The notes: a model not told the origin generated them from the sequence alone. DNA of 64,000 nt from Marivita sp030148515 (GCF_048006345.1 NZ_CP180351.1:4462902-4526901), one strand, 5' to 3'. Shown: positions 1-7,576, counted from the first letter of the stretch. Numbers and translations: made by a program.

Positions 1-342
1 GAGCGTCGTGTGTCCTTCCGTCGTGCCATGAAGCGCGCCGTGCAGAACGCCATGCGTATGGGTGCCCTTGGGATCCGCGTGAACGTTGCCGGCCGTCTGG
101 GTGGCGCGGAAATCGCACGGACTGAATGGTACCGCGAAGGCCGTGTGCCGCTGCACACGCTGCGCGCCGACATCGACTATGCCCATGTCGAGGCGGAAAC
201 GCCCTACGGCATCATCGGCATCAAGGTCTGGATCTTCAAAGGCGAGATCATGGAGCATGATCCGTCCGCTCGGGATCGTAAGGCACAGGAACTGCAAGAC
301 GGTCCCGCACCGCGTGGTGCTGGCGGCGGTCGGAGGAACTAA
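1..342 (+). CDS. rpsC: 30S ribosomal protein S3, C-terminal part
   Basis: The open frame runs in from the left edge, so the N-terminal KH domain is outside the window. What remains is the S3 C-terminal domain, which sits on the head of the 30S subunit near the mRNA entry channel. Recognisable features are the GALGIRVNVAGRLGGAEIAR stretch and the WIFKGE segment close to the end. The protein ends in a Gly/Arg-rich tail (GAGGGRRN), usual for alphaproteobacterial S3. The stop codon is two bases before rplP, as expected in the S10 operon. Confidence 0.97.
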   Translation, partial: ERRVSFRRAMKRAVQNAMRMGALGIRVNVAGRLGGAEIARTEWYREGRVPLHTLRADIDYAHVEAETPYGIIGIKVWIFKGEIMEHDPSARDRKAQELQDGPAPRGAGGGRRN

Positions 343-344
343 TC

Positions 345-758
345 ATGCTTCAACCAAAGCGTACAAAATTCCGCAAGATGTTCAAAGGCCGGATCAAGGG
401 CGAAGCCAAGGGCGGCTCCGATCTGAACTTTGGCACCTTCGGCCTCAAGGCGCTTCAGCCTGAGCGTGTGACTGCACGTCAGATCGAAGCAGCCCGTCGT
501 GCCATGACGCGTCACATGAAGCGTCAGGGCCGTGTCTGGATCCGGATTTTCCCGGATACTCCGGTCACGTCGAAGCCGACCGAAGTCCGTATGGGTAAAG
601 GTAAGGGTTCGGTCGATTATTGGGCCGCCAAGGTGAAGCCGGGCCGCGTGATGTTCGAAATCGACGGTGTCGGTGAGGACGTCGCCCGCGAAGCGCTGCG
701 TCTGGCCGCGATGAAGCTGCCGATCAAGACCCGCGTCGTGGTTCGCGAGGACTGGTAA
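345..758 (+). CDS. rplP: 50S ribosomal protein L16
   Basis: Complete 137-residue L16, the normal family length. It begins MLQPKRTKFRKMFKGR and carries the GKGKGSVDYWAAKVKPGRV block of the family. L16 binds 23S rRNA near the A-site tRNA elbow and is needed for late 50S assembly. It follows rpsC with a two-base gap. In the usual S10 operon rpmC would follow directly. Here a strong intrinsic terminator lies about 40 bases downstream and foreign genes intervene, so this is the last gene of the first ribosomal transcript. Confidence 0.98.
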   Translation: MLQPKRTKFRKMFKGRIKGEAKGGSDLNFGTFGLKALQPERVTARQIEAARRAMTRHMKRQGRVWIRIFPDTPVTSKPTEVRMGKGKGSVDYWAAKVKPGRVMFEIDGVGEDVAREALRLAAMKLPIKTRVVVREDW

Positions 759-800
759 GCGGTTCGGTGCGTCCAAGCACGCACCCAACGAGGTAGGAAA

Positions 801-829
801 CCCCCGGTGTGAAAACGCCGGGGGTTTTT
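801..829 (+). terminator. Intrinsic terminator after rplP
   Basis: Ten-pair stem formed by 801-810 (CCCCCGGTGT) and 815-824 (ACGCCGGGGG) around a GAAA loop, followed by five T residues. It closes the S10-type transcript before the toxin-antitoxin insertion. Confidence 0.9.
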
Positions 830-904
830 ACTTGAAAAAAACGTCGTTTAATCACACATCTTGGAGGTCGGAAGACACAAAGAGATTTACGTTAGGATTT
901 TAGC

Positions 905-1093
905 GTGAGCACTGAAAAGACAACAAAATTGGCTGTAGAGGGCGGTTGGATATCACGCGGCGCAAAGAGCGGTCGATTTGTGTCGGTGGAAAGCGGGTCC
1001 AAGATCTCGAAAAGTTCTGCAAAGACGGAAAAGACTTTGGAAGACGTCAAGTCTCGTCGGAAGGACGCGCTTGCGCGACTAGCTGATCGCTAA
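905..1093 (+). CDS. Probable antitoxin partner of the Doc-type toxin
   Basis: A 62-residue basic protein starting at GTG. It has a central GRFVSVESGSK segment and a charged C-terminal helix (LEDVKSRRKDALARLADR). I do not recognise a named antitoxin domain. The assignment rests on position: it ends where the downstream Doc/Fic gene begins, and the two frames probably overlap. Short basic proteins of this kind commonly sit directly upstream of Doc toxins, where they neutralise the toxin and often repress the operon. It lies just after the rplP terminator, so it needs its own promoter in 830-904; that stretch is AT-rich but shows no convincing -35/-10 pair. Confidence 0.55.
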   Translation: MSTEKTTKLAVEGGWISRGAKSGRFVSVESGSKISKSSAKTEKTLEDVKSRRKDALARLADR

Positions 1094-1112
1094 ACGGCAT
1101 TACAGGCTGACT

Positions 1113-1475
1113 TTGGCGGATGCCATCGCCGCGCATGAGATAGCGTTGCAGTTTGGTGGGCGTGCGGGCATTGTGAGTTTGCATCTCATCCAGTCTGCAA
1201 TTTTTAGACCTTACTCGGGTTACCATATTCGAATTTGGTCAAAAGCAGCGGCGTTGTTAGAGAGCGTGGTAAATAACCACGGTTTCGTCGACGGCAACAA
1301 ACGTACCGCATGGGTATTGACCGAATTGCTCATCGAACGGAGTGGATACAGCCTCGATATCGCAGATGACGAACGGGTAGATGATCTCGTGGTCGATGTG
1401 GCTCAAGGAAAATTATCGTTTGTCGACTTGGAGCAATGGTTCGCACAGCATCTTGTCCGCAAAAAAAACGACTGA
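1113..1475 (+). CDS. doc: Doc/Fic-family toxin (death-on-curing type)
   Basis: A 120-residue protein with the Fic active-site motif NHGFVDGNKRTA (HxFx(D/G)GNKR) about two thirds along. The preceding segment, RPYSGYHIRIWSKAAALLESV, is typical of Doc. Doc proteins phosphorylate or otherwise modify EF-Tu to stop translation and are held by a small antitoxin. No good ATG exists. TTG at 1113 is listed, but codons upstream in frame from 1083 (LIAKRHYRLT) match the usual Doc N-terminus, so translation may begin near CTG 1083, inside the antitoxin gene. The stop codon abuts the stop of the convergent gene at 1476. Confidence 0.85.
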   Translation: MADAIAAHEIALQFGGRAGIVSLHLIQSAIFRPYSGYHIRIWSKAAALLESVVNNHGFVDGNKRTAWVLTELLIERSGYSLDIADDERVDDLVVDVAQGKLSFVDLEQWFAQHLVRKKND

Positions 1476-2096
1476 TCACTCCCACCGATAATTAAAGCTC
1501 ACGGACACCCGCTCCTCCTCCGACTGGTTCATCACCACCTCGTGGCGCAGCCAGCTTTCCCAGAGCAGGACGTCACCGACCGCAGGTTTCACATAGATGA
1601 AGTTCCGCATCTCCTCGCGCGCGTCTTTGCGGCGGGGTGGGGCGGCCATCATCATCGCGTGGCGGGGGTCTTCCAGCTTCAGCGCGGATGCGCCTTCGGG
1701 CATGGACACGTAGGTCGTGCCGGAAATCACCGAATGGGGGTGGATGTGGGCCGCGTGAAAGCCGCCTTCCGGCAAGATGTTGATCCAAAGGTCCTCAAGC
1801 ACCAGCTTGCGCCCGTCCAGACCGAATTCCAGATCCTCGGCAAAAGCGGCCACATGGGCGTCGAGCGATGTGACCAGATCGGCAAAGATCGGAAAGCGCC
1901 AGGGCAGGTCTGAGAGGGACGCATAGGAGGTGTAGCCGGGATACGCGTTGTCCTCGCACCATTGCTGGCCGGCCTCGTCATCTTCGGCGATGGCGAAACA
2001 GGAGTTTTCCATTTCATTGGCATCAATTGCCGGTCCGTGTTCTGACAGCGGTGCGTGGTAGAGGCGGGTCACGAAGAGGGAAGATATTGTGCTCAT
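1476..2096 (-). CDS. 2OG-Fe(II) oxygenase-like protein (TIGR02466 family)
   Basis: A 206-residue protein resembling the TIGR02466 group of putative 2-oxoglutarate/iron(II) oxygenases. The histidine-rich GFHAAHIHPHS segment near residue 115 and the late LLWESWLRHEV plus VSVSFNYRW segments fit a double-stranded beta-helix with iron ligands and a 2OG-binding arginine. The substrate is unknown. It is transcribed away from rpmC and towards the Doc toxin, and forms part of the insertion that splits the ribosomal operon. The start ATG at 2096 leaves a 180-base divergent region shared with rpmC. Confidence 0.7.
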   Translation of the reverse strand: MSTISSLFVTRLYHAPLSEHGPAIDANEMENSCFAIAEDDEAGQQWCEDNAYPGYTSYASLSDLPWRFPIFADLVTSLDAHVAAFAEDLEFGLDGRKLVLEDLWINILPEGGFHAAHIHPHSVISGTTYVSMPEGASALKLEDPRHAMMMAAPPRRKDAREEMRNFIYVKPAVGDVLLWESWLRHEVVMNQSEEERVSVSFNYRWE

Positions 2097-2163
2097 GTGC
2101 CCGTCATAATATGCGGTGCAGGCGATGGCGAGAGGACATTGTCGCCCCTTGTAAACAAAGGGG

Positions 2164-2192
2164 TTGCGCCATCGGGTTGTCCGGCCTATACG
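2164..2192 (+). promoter_or_regulatory. Candidate promoter for the rpmC-rpmD cassette
   Basis: TTGCGC at 2164-2169 and TATACG at 2187-2192 are separated by exactly 17 bases. The site lies about 90 bases upstream of rpmC, in the region divergent from the oxygenase-like gene. The same -10 hexamer and spacing occur upstream of rplO. Not tested; the -35 is a weak match. Confidence 0.45.
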
Positions 2193-2278
2193 GCGCGCTC
2201 ATCCACCTCCACCGGGAATCAGGGTGACCCACGATAACGATGGGGCTCTCCGGTGATGTTGATAGAAAGGAACGGCGC

Positions 2279-2485
2279 ATGAACGCCAAGGAACTGAATG
2301 ACAAGACCCCGGATCAGCTCCGGGATGAGCTTGTCGCGCTGAAGAAAGAGGCCTTCAACCTCCGCTTTCAGCAGGCCACAAGCCAGCTTGAGAACACCGC
2401 ACGCATCCGTCAGGTGCGTCGCAACGTGGCACGTATCAAGACCGTGCTGAACCAGAAGGCCGCCGCTGCGGCCAGCGACGCGTAA
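2279..2485 (+). CDS. rpmC: 50S ribosomal protein L29
   Basis: A 68-residue L29, a small helical protein that binds 23S rRNA at the peptide exit tunnel next to L23. It contains MNAKELNDKTPDQL and the conserved FNLRFQQATSQLENTARIR block. The ATG at 2279 is chosen over an upstream in-frame ATG at 2240 because it has an AAAGGA-type ribosome site (around 2266) and matches the family start. It heads the second ribosomal cassette and is 15 bases from rpsQ. Confidence 0.97.
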   Translation: MNAKELNDKTPDQLRDELVALKKEAFNLRFQQATSQLENTARIRQVRRNVARIKTVLNQKAAAAASDA

Positions 2486-2500
2486 GAGGGAGCCACAGAT

Positions 2501-2731
2501 ATGCCCAAGCGTATTCTTCAAGGTGTCGTCACCTCGACTGCGAATACTCAGACCGTGACCGTGTCGGTCGAGCGTCGCTTCAAGCACCCGGTTCTTCAGA
2601 AGACGATCCGGAAGTCCAAGAAATATCGCGCCCATGATGAGGCCGAGACATTCGCCGTAGGGGACGTTGTCCGCATTCAGGAATGCGCCCCCAAATCGAA
2701 GACCAAACGTTGGGAGGTTATCGCTGAGTAA
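2501..2731 (+). CDS. rpsQ: 30S ribosomal protein S17
   Basis: A 76-residue S17 with the OB-fold pattern MPKRILQGVVTS...VTVSVERRFKHPVLQKTIRKSKKY and the late GDVVRIQECAP motif. It is a primary 16S rRNA binding protein of the 30S body. It lies between rpmC and rplN; a 77-base spacer before rplN contains a good ribosome site (GGGAGAAAC). Confidence 0.97.
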   Translation: MPKRILQGVVTSTANTQTVTVSVERRFKHPVLQKTIRKSKKYRAHDEAETFAVGDVVRIQECAPKSKTKRWEVIAE

Positions 2732-2808
2732 GCGATAGCCTTTCGGCATTTACGAAACCCCCGGGCCAATGTCCTTATCAGGCGGTCCGGGACGTCGGGA
2801 GAAACACT

Positions 2809-3177
2809 ATGATCCAGATGCAGACCAATCTGGATGTTGCTGACAACAGCGGCGCACGCCGTGTTCAGTGCATCAAGGTTCTGGGTGGGTCCAAGCGGAA
2901 ATATGCGTCGGTGGGTGACATCATCGTCGTTTCCGTGAAGGAAGCCATCCCGCGCGGTCGCGTGAAGAAAGGTGACGTCCGTAAGGCCGTCGTCGTGCGC
3001 ACCGCCAAAGAAGTCCGTCGCGAAGACGGCACAGCCATCCGTTTTGACCGCAACGCCGCCGTCATCCTGAACAACGCAGGTGAGCCGGTCGGTACGCGTA
3101 TCTTCGGCCCGGTTGTGCGTGAGCTCCGCGCCAAGAACTTCATGAAAATCATCTCGCTTGCTCCGGAGGTGCTGTAA
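2809..3177 (+). CDS. rplN: 50S ribosomal protein L14
   Basis: Complete 122-residue L14, the universal length. It starts MIQMQTNLDVADNSGAR and shows the GDIIVVSVKEAIPRG and RIFGPVVRELR blocks. L14 lies at the subunit interface, where it contacts 16S rRNA. Its TAA stop overlaps the rplX start by one base, so the two are probably translationally coupled. Confidence 0.98.
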   Translation: MIQMQTNLDVADNSGARRVQCIKVLGGSKRKYASVGDIIVVSVKEAIPRGRVKKGDVRKAVVVRTAKEVRREDGTAIRFDRNAAVILNNAGEPVGTRIFGPVVRELRAKNFMKIISLAPEVL

Positions 3178-3488
3178 TGGCTGCGAAACTCCGTAAAGGC
3201 GACAAGGTGGTCGTGCTTGCCGGCAAAGACAAAGGCAAGTCGGGCACCATTTCCTCCGTCGATCCGAAGGCTGGCAAAGCCGTCGTCGACGGTGTGAACG
3301 TTGCGATCCGCCACGTGCGCCAGTCCCAGACCACTCAGGGCGGCCGCACCCCCAAGGCGATGCCGATCGACCTGTCGAACCTGGCTATCGTTGACAAGAA
3401 CGGCAAACCGACCCGCGTTGGCTTCAAGATCGAAGGCGACAAGAAGGTCCGTTATGCCAAGACAACAGGGGATGTGATCGATGCTTGA
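3177..3488 (+). CDS. rplX: 50S ribosomal protein L24
   Basis: A 103-residue L24 containing the KOW motif near the N-terminus (KGDKVVVLAGKDKGKSGTI) and the GVNVAIRHVRQSQTTQGG segment. L24 is an assembly initiator that binds the 5' domain of 23S rRNA. The start overlaps the rplN stop by one base and the end overlaps rplE by eight bases. Confidence 0.98.
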   Translation: MAAKLRKGDKVVVLAGKDKGKSGTISSVDPKAGKAVVDGVNVAIRHVRQSQTTQGGRTPKAMPIDLSNLAIVDKNGKPTRVGFKIEGDKKVRYAKTTGDVIDA

Positions 3489-4041
3489 TGCTGCAACCTA
3501 CACCCCGCGTCTCAAGACGATTTATCGTGACGCCATCAAGGCCGCGATGAAGGAAGAGTTCGGCTACTCGAACGACATGATGATTCCGCGCCTCGACAAG
3601 ATCGTGCTGAACATCGGCTGCGGTGCTGAAGCTGTCCGTGACAGCAAGAAAGCAAAATCCGCTGTTGAGGACCTGACGAAGATCGCGGGTCAGCAGGCCG
3701 TGACCACCAAGGCAAAGAAATCCATCGCGGGCTTCCGCGTTCGTGAAGAAATGCCGCTTGGTGCCAAGGTGACCCTGCGTGGCGACCGGATGTACGACTT
3801 CCTCGATCGTCTGATCACAATCGCGATGCCCCGCATCCGGGACTTCCGCGGCGTGAAGCCGTCCTTTGATGGTCGTGGCAACTTTGCCATGGGCATGAAA
3901 GAGCACATCGTGTTCCCCGAAATCGACTTCGACAAGGTCGATGAGGTTTGGGGCATGGATATCATCATCACGACGACCGCAAAGACCGACGCGGAAGCCA
4001 AGGCGCTGTTGAAGCACTTCAACATGCCGTTCAACGCCTGA
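3481..4041 (+). CDS. rplE: 50S ribosomal protein L5
   Basis: A 186-residue L5 with the family signatures PRLDKIVLNIGCGAEA, QQAVTTKAKKSIAGFRVRE and FPEIDFDKVDEVWGMDI. L5 binds 5S rRNA and forms the bridge to the P-site tRNA in the central protuberance. It overlaps rplX by eight bases, and rpsN follows after 13 bases. Confidence 0.98.
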   Translation: MLDAATYTPRLKTIYRDAIKAAMKEEFGYSNDMMIPRLDKIVLNIGCGAEAVRDSKKAKSAVEDLTKIAGQQAVTTKAKKSIAGFRVREEMPLGAKVTLRGDRMYDFLDRLITIAMPRIRDFRGVKPSFDGRGNFAMGMKEHIVFPEIDFDKVDEVWGMDIIITTTAKTDAEAKALLKHFNMPFNA

Positions 4042-4054
4042 GGGGACTGATACC

Positions 4055-4360
4055 ATGGCGAAGAAATCCATGATTGAACGCGAAAAGAAGCGTCAGAAGC
4101 TGGTGGCCCGTTACGCGGCCAAGCGTGCTGAGCTCAAAGAAATCGCGAACGACGAAAGCAAGCCGATGGAAGAGCGTTTCAAGGCGCGCCTGAAGCTTGC
4201 AAAACTGCCGCGGAACAGCGCGCCGTCGCGCCTGCACAACCGCTGCCAGCTCACCGGGCGTCCGCACGCCTATTATCGTAAACTCAAGGTCAGCCGGATC
4301 ATGCTTCGTGAACTTGCCAGCAATGGACAAGCCCCCGGTATGGTCAAGTCGAGCTGGTAA
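4055..4360 (+). CDS. rpsN: 30S ribosomal protein S14
   Basis: The 101-residue long, zinc-free form of S14. It lacks the CxxC pairs of the short form and has only one cysteine (RLHNRCQLTGRPHAYYRK). S14 binds in the head of the 30S subunit. The ending, GQAPGMVKSSW, is typical. It lies between rplE and rpsH with short spacers carrying clear Shine-Dalgarno sequences. Confidence 0.98.
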   Translation: MAKKSMIEREKKRQKLVARYAAKRAELKEIANDESKPMEERFKARLKLAKLPRNSAPSRLHNRCQLTGRPHAYYRKLKVSRIMLRELASNGQAPGMVKSSW

Positions 4361-4372
4361 GGAGGGCATAGA

Positions 4373-4765
4373 ATGAACGATCCTATCGGCGATATGCTCA
4401 CCCGTATCCGCAACGCACAGATGCGCGGCAAGTCCACCACCATGACACCGGCGTCCAAGCTGCGTGGCCGCGTTCTCGCGGTGATGGCGGACGAAGGCTA
4501 CATCCGCGGTTTCGAAGAAACCAAGGACAAGAACGGCCACCCCGCATATGAAATCAGCCTGAAGTACTACGATGGCACACCCGTGATCCGCGAACTCAAG
4601 CGCGTGTCCAAGCCGGGCCGTCGTGTGTATCTGGGTGTGGACGACATCCCGCAGGTCCGTCAGGGTCTGGGTGTGTCGATCGTGTCCACGTCCAAAGGCG
4701 TCATGACCGATGCAAACGCTCGCAGCCACAATGTTGGCGGCGAAGTGCTTTGCACCGTCTTCTAA
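4373..4765 (+). CDS. rpsH: 30S ribosomal protein S8
   Basis: A 130-residue S8 beginning MNDPIGDMLTRIRNAQMR. It ends with the STSKGVMTDANAR-NVGGEVLC signature. S8 nucleates the central domain of 16S rRNA and, in enterobacteria, represses the spc operon by binding its mRNA; whether that applies here is not visible. An AAGGAGG site precedes the next gene. Confidence 0.98.
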   Translation: MNDPIGDMLTRIRNAQMRGKSTTMTPASKLRGRVLAVMADEGYIRGFEETKDKNGHPAYEISLKYYDGTPVIRELKRVSKPGRRVYLGVDDIPQVRQGLGVSIVSTSKGVMTDANARSHNVGGEVLCTVF

Positions 4766-4777
4766 GGAGGTCTGGTA

Positions 4778-5311
4778 ATGTCTCGTATTGGTAAACAGCC
4801 GGTCGAGCTGCCCTCGGGTGTCACTGCATCCGTGTCTGGCCAGACCGTCGAAGTGAAGGGCCCGAAAGGCGCCAAGAGCTTCACCGCGACCGACGATGTC
4901 ACCATCGCGGTTGAAGACAACGTGATCACCGTGACTCCGCGTGGCAAGTCCAAGCGCGCGCGCCAGCAGTGGGGCATGTCCCGCACTATGGTTGCGAACC
5001 TCGTGCATGGCGTGACCAACACGTTCAAGAAAGAGCTTGAAATTCGGGGTGTTGGTTACCGTGCTCAGCTTCAGGGCAATGTCCTGAAACTGAACCTCGG
5101 TTTGTCGCATGACGTTGATTTCGAAATTCCGGAAGGTGTGGTTGTGACCGTGCCCAAGCAGACTGAGATTATCGTGGAAGGTCACGATGCTCAGCAGGTT
5201 GGTCAGGTTGCCGCCAACATTCGTGAATGGCGTCGCCCAGAGCCCTACAAGGGCAAGGGCATTCGCTATAAGGACGAATACATCTTCCAGAAGGAAGGCA
5301 AGAAGAAGTAA
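4778..5311 (+). CDS. rplF: 50S ribosomal protein L6
   Basis: A 177-residue L6 with two homologous domains. The C-terminal signature PEPYKGKGIRYKDEYIFQKEGKKK is intact. L6 lies near the factor-binding site at the base of the L7/L12 stalk. Preceded by a strong AAGGAGG ribosome site and followed by rplR after 12 bases. Confidence 0.98.
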   Translation: MSRIGKQPVELPSGVTASVSGQTVEVKGPKGAKSFTATDDVTIAVEDNVITVTPRGKSKRARQQWGMSRTMVANLVHGVTNTFKKELEIRGVGYRAQLQGNVLKLNLGLSHDVDFEIPEGVVVTVPKQTEIIVEGHDAQQVGQVAANIREWRRPEPYKGKGIRYKDEYIFQKEGKKK

Positions 5312-5323
5312 GGACGCAAGGAC

Positions 5324-5677
5324 ATGGCAAACAGTAAACGTGATCTGTTCCAGAAGCGCCGTCTGCGCGTTCGGAACAAACTTCGCAAGGTCAATGCAGG
5401 GCGCGTGCGCCTCAGCGTTCACCGCTCGAACAAGAACATCAGCGTTCAGCTGATCGACGACGTTCGCGGCGTGACACTGGCAGCGGCTTCGACGATGGAA
5501 AAAGAGCTTGGCGGCAAGAACGATGTCGCTTCGGCAGCCAAGGTTGGCGCGGCAATTGCCGAGCGGGCCAAGAAAGCCGGGATCGAAGAAGCGTATTTCG
5601 ACCGTGGCGGTTTCCTCTTTCACGGCCGCGTCAAGGCTTTGGCCGACGCAGCCCGCGAAGCTGGTCTGAAGATCTAA
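5324..5677 (+). CDS. rplR: 50S ribosomal protein L18
   Basis: A 117-residue L18, the 5S rRNA-binding protein of the central protuberance. It has the basic N-terminus MANSKRDLFQKRRLRVRNK, the RLSVHRSNKNISVQLIDD core and the FDRGGFLFHGRVKALADAAREAG ending. A 165-base spacer with three hairpins separates it from rpsE, unusually long for neighbouring spc genes. Confidence 0.98.
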   Translation: MANSKRDLFQKRRLRVRNKLRKVNAGRVRLSVHRSNKNISVQLIDDVRGVTLAAASTMEKELGGKNDVASAAKVGAAIAERAKKAGIEEAYFDRGGFLFHGRVKALADAAREAGLKI

Positions 5678-5684
5678 GCGATCG

Positions 5685-5765
5685 GTGCGTGCTGGCACGC
5701 ACCTCATACACACCGTAGGCCGGGCTTCTGCCCGGCACACGTTTTGCGGAGGGGGCGACCCCTCC
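5685..5765 (+). promoter_or_regulatory. Three consecutive hairpins between rplR and rpsE
   Basis: Three stems follow one another: 5685-5702 (GTGCGTGC/GCACGCAC), 5719-5736 (GCCGGGC/GCCCGGC) and 5748-5765 (GGAGGGG/CCCCTCC). None is followed by a T-run, so they are not ordinary terminators. They may act in mRNA processing, attenuation or ribosomal-protein feedback; no role can be assigned from sequence. Confidence 0.5.
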
Positions 5766-5842
5766 CGATGATCCGGGAGCACCGAAAGGCTCACCTGGAT
5801 TGGTCAAACGGGCCAGTGGCCCACAACACAAAGGATGCCTAG

Positions 5843-6427
5843 ATGGCAGAACGTGAAAACAATCGTCGTGGCAATCGCCGCGAACGTGAAGAGCAGGCAC
5901 CGGAATTCGCGGATCGCCTTGTCGCAATCAACCGGGTGTCCAAGACCGTTAAGGGTGGTAAGCGTTTCGGCTTCGCCGCGCTTGTCGTTGTGGGCGACCA
6001 GAAAGGCCGCGTCGGCTTTGGCAAAGGTAAGGCCAAGGAGGTCCCCGAGGCCATCCGCAAGGCAACCGAGCAAGCCAAGCGCAAGATGATCCGCGTGCCG
6101 CTGCGCGAAGGCCGCACGCTGCACCACGACATCGAAGGCCGTCATGGCGCCGGCAAGGTCGTGATGCGCACAGCACCGACCGGTACGGGTATCATCGCCG
6201 GTGGTCCGATGCGTGCCGTGTTCGAAATGCTGGGCGTTCAGGACGTTGTCGCCAAGTCGATCGGCTCGCAGAACCCCTACAACATGATCCGCGCCACGCT
6301 TGATGGTCTCGGCAAAGAGTCCAGCCCGCGCTCCGTCGCACAGCGTCGTGGCAAGAAAGTGGCCGACATCCTGCCCAAGCGTGAAGACGCTCCGCAGGAC
6401 AGCGCCCACGTTGCTGAGGAGGCTTGA
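5843..6427 (+). CDS. rpsE: 30S ribosomal protein S5
   Basis: A 194-residue S5 with the N-terminal double-stranded RNA-binding fold (RLVAINRVSKTVKGGKRFGF, GKGKAKEVPEAI) and the GTGIIAGGPMRAVFEMLGV C-domain. S5 contributes to decoding accuracy and mRNA unwinding. Its C-terminus overlaps the upstream region of rpmD, whose ATG follows five bases after the S5 stop. Confidence 0.98.
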   Translation: MAERENNRRGNRREREEQAPEFADRLVAINRVSKTVKGGKRFGFAALVVVGDQKGRVGFGKGKAKEVPEAIRKATEQAKRKMIRVPLREGRTLHHDIEGRHGAGKVVMRTAPTGTGIIAGGPMRAVFEMLGVQDVVAKSIGSQNPYNMIRATLDGLGKESSPRSVAQRRGKKVADILPKREDAPQDSAHVAEEA

Positions 6428-6432
6428 TCCAC

Positions 6433-6621
6433 ATGGCTAAGACAATCGTTGTAAAGCAGATCGGTTCCCCGATCCGCCGCCCGGAAGTTCAGCGCAAGAC
6501 CCTGATCGGTCTGGGTCTGAACAAGATGCACCGCACACGCGAACTCGAAGACACCCCTTCGGTCCGCGGCATGGTGCGCAGCATCCCGCACCTCGTCGAG
6601 ATCATCGAAGAGCGCGGCTGA
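6433..6621 (+). CDS. rpmD: 50S ribosomal protein L30
   Basis: A 62-residue L30 beginning MAKTIVVKQIGSPIRRP. It contains TLIGLGLNKMHRTRELEDTP and ends PHLVEIIEERG. The ATG at 6433 is preferred to an in-frame TTG at 6424, because it matches the family start and follows the GAGGAGG of the S5 gene end. It is the last gene of the second ribosomal cassette, with an intrinsic terminator about 50 bases downstream. Confidence 0.97.
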   Translation: MAKTIVVKQIGSPIRRPEVQRKTLIGLGLNKMHRTRELEDTPSVRGMVRSIPHLVEIIEERG

Positions 6622-6670
6622 GCGATACGCTGACTGAGCGCCTTGTTGCGCTTGGATGAAGAATGAAGAA

Positions 6671-6699
6671 CGCCCGTTGTACAACAGCGGGCGTTTTTT
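6671..6699 (+). terminator. Intrinsic terminator after rpmD
   Basis: Ten-pair stem 6671-6680 with 6684-6693 (CGCCCGTTGT / ACAGCGGGCG, one G-T pair) followed by six T residues at 6694-6699. It ends the rpmC-rpmD transcript. It lies just beyond the 3' end of the convergent VWA gene and may also serve it. Confidence 0.9.
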
Positions 6700-6702
6700 C
6701 GT

Positions 6703-7407
6703 TCAGCCTGCGTTCCCTTCGACGGTCACGCGCCACCCGATCACGGGGCAACCCAGCGTCATCCGCAGCGCATCGGTCAATTCGTCAATGGTTTCGGTCG
6801 TGACGTAAATTCCGCCCGTCGCATCGGCGAGGCAGCGTGCGACATTGGCTTCGCCGAATTCCTGTTCGGGATTGTTCCACTGAAAATAACCGTCATGCGG
6901 GTTCAGCTGAAACCCGATCACGTGGACGGTGAGATCATAAGCCTGATCTGCGAGCGCGGCGCCAAGGGCACAGGGGCGCCCGCCGCATGTTTCGGACCCA
7001 TCCGTGAGCAGGACGATCACACCCGGTTCGGTGCGGTACTGCATGACCTCAGCCGCGCGTGCGACCGAGGCCGTGAGGGGCGTCAGCCCGCCAGGCGCGA
7101 AATTGCGCGTCGCTTCGAGGATCGGTTCTGCAGATTTCTCTATGGGCAGAAAGCGCAGCGAGATGCCTTCGCAGGCGTCGCCGACCTGCTGTGGCCCGTA
7201 AATCATCAATCCGACACGGCGAATGTCCTCGATCTCGGGCAGGGCGCGGGCCATGGCCCGCTGCGCTTCGGCGATTTTCGGCAGGCCGCGAATGCCCATC
7301 GAGGAATCGATCATGGAAGTTGACCCGTCGAATACCAGCATCGCGTCGGTCGTGCAATCAGGATGCACGACGGTCGGCAGAAGGGCGAGGGCAAGCGCAA
7401 GTCGCAT
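6703..7407 (-). CDS. Exported von Willebrand factor A-domain protein
   Basis: A 234-residue protein with a short hydrophobic N-terminus (MRLALALALLPTVVHP) consistent with export. A VWA domain fills nearly all the rest. The metal-binding MIDAS motif is visible as MLVFDGSTSM near residue 25, with further elements GGLTPLTASV and VIVLLTDGSETCGG. VWA domains bind partner proteins through a metal ion; no partner is evident here. It is inserted between rpmD and rplO and converges on rpmD. Several cysteine pairs suggest a periplasmic location. Confidence 0.75.
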   Translation of the reverse strand: MRLALALALLPTVVHPDCTTDAMLVFDGSTSMIDSSMGIRGLPKIAEAQRAMARALPEIEDIRRVGLMIYGPQQVGDACEGISLRFLPIEKSAEPILEATRNFAPGGLTPLTASVARAAEVMQYRTEPGVIVLLTDGSETCGGRPCALGAALADQAYDLTVHVIGFQLNPHDGYFQWNNPEQEFGEANVARCLADATGGIYVTTETIDELTDALRMTLGCPVIGWRVTVEGNAG

Positions 7408-7541
7408 GAGGCAACTATGCCACTGCAGGGCTTGCGCGCAAGGCTGTCTGAGGGAGAGGCAGCATGCGATCTGTAGTTCTACTCAAGATTTGCGGACCTC
7501 CGCGATGAGTGGGTGTTTCGAAGGGTATCTTGGGAGCAAGT

Positions 7542-7576
7542 GTCAAGATGGCGGAATGAATCAGCCCAGTCTTGAC
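7542..7576. repeat. Short inverted repeat upstream of the peptidase gene
   Basis: GTCAAGA at 7542-7548 is mirrored by TCTTGAC at 7570-7576, 21 bases apart, about 50 bases upstream of the papain-like peptidase start. It could be an operator or a weak hairpin. There is no supporting second copy. Confidence 0.3.

Noticed and set aside
4031..5794. 587-codon open frame opposite rpsN-rplR
   Set aside because: It is the antisense shadow of five confident ribosomal genes and has no recognisable motif.
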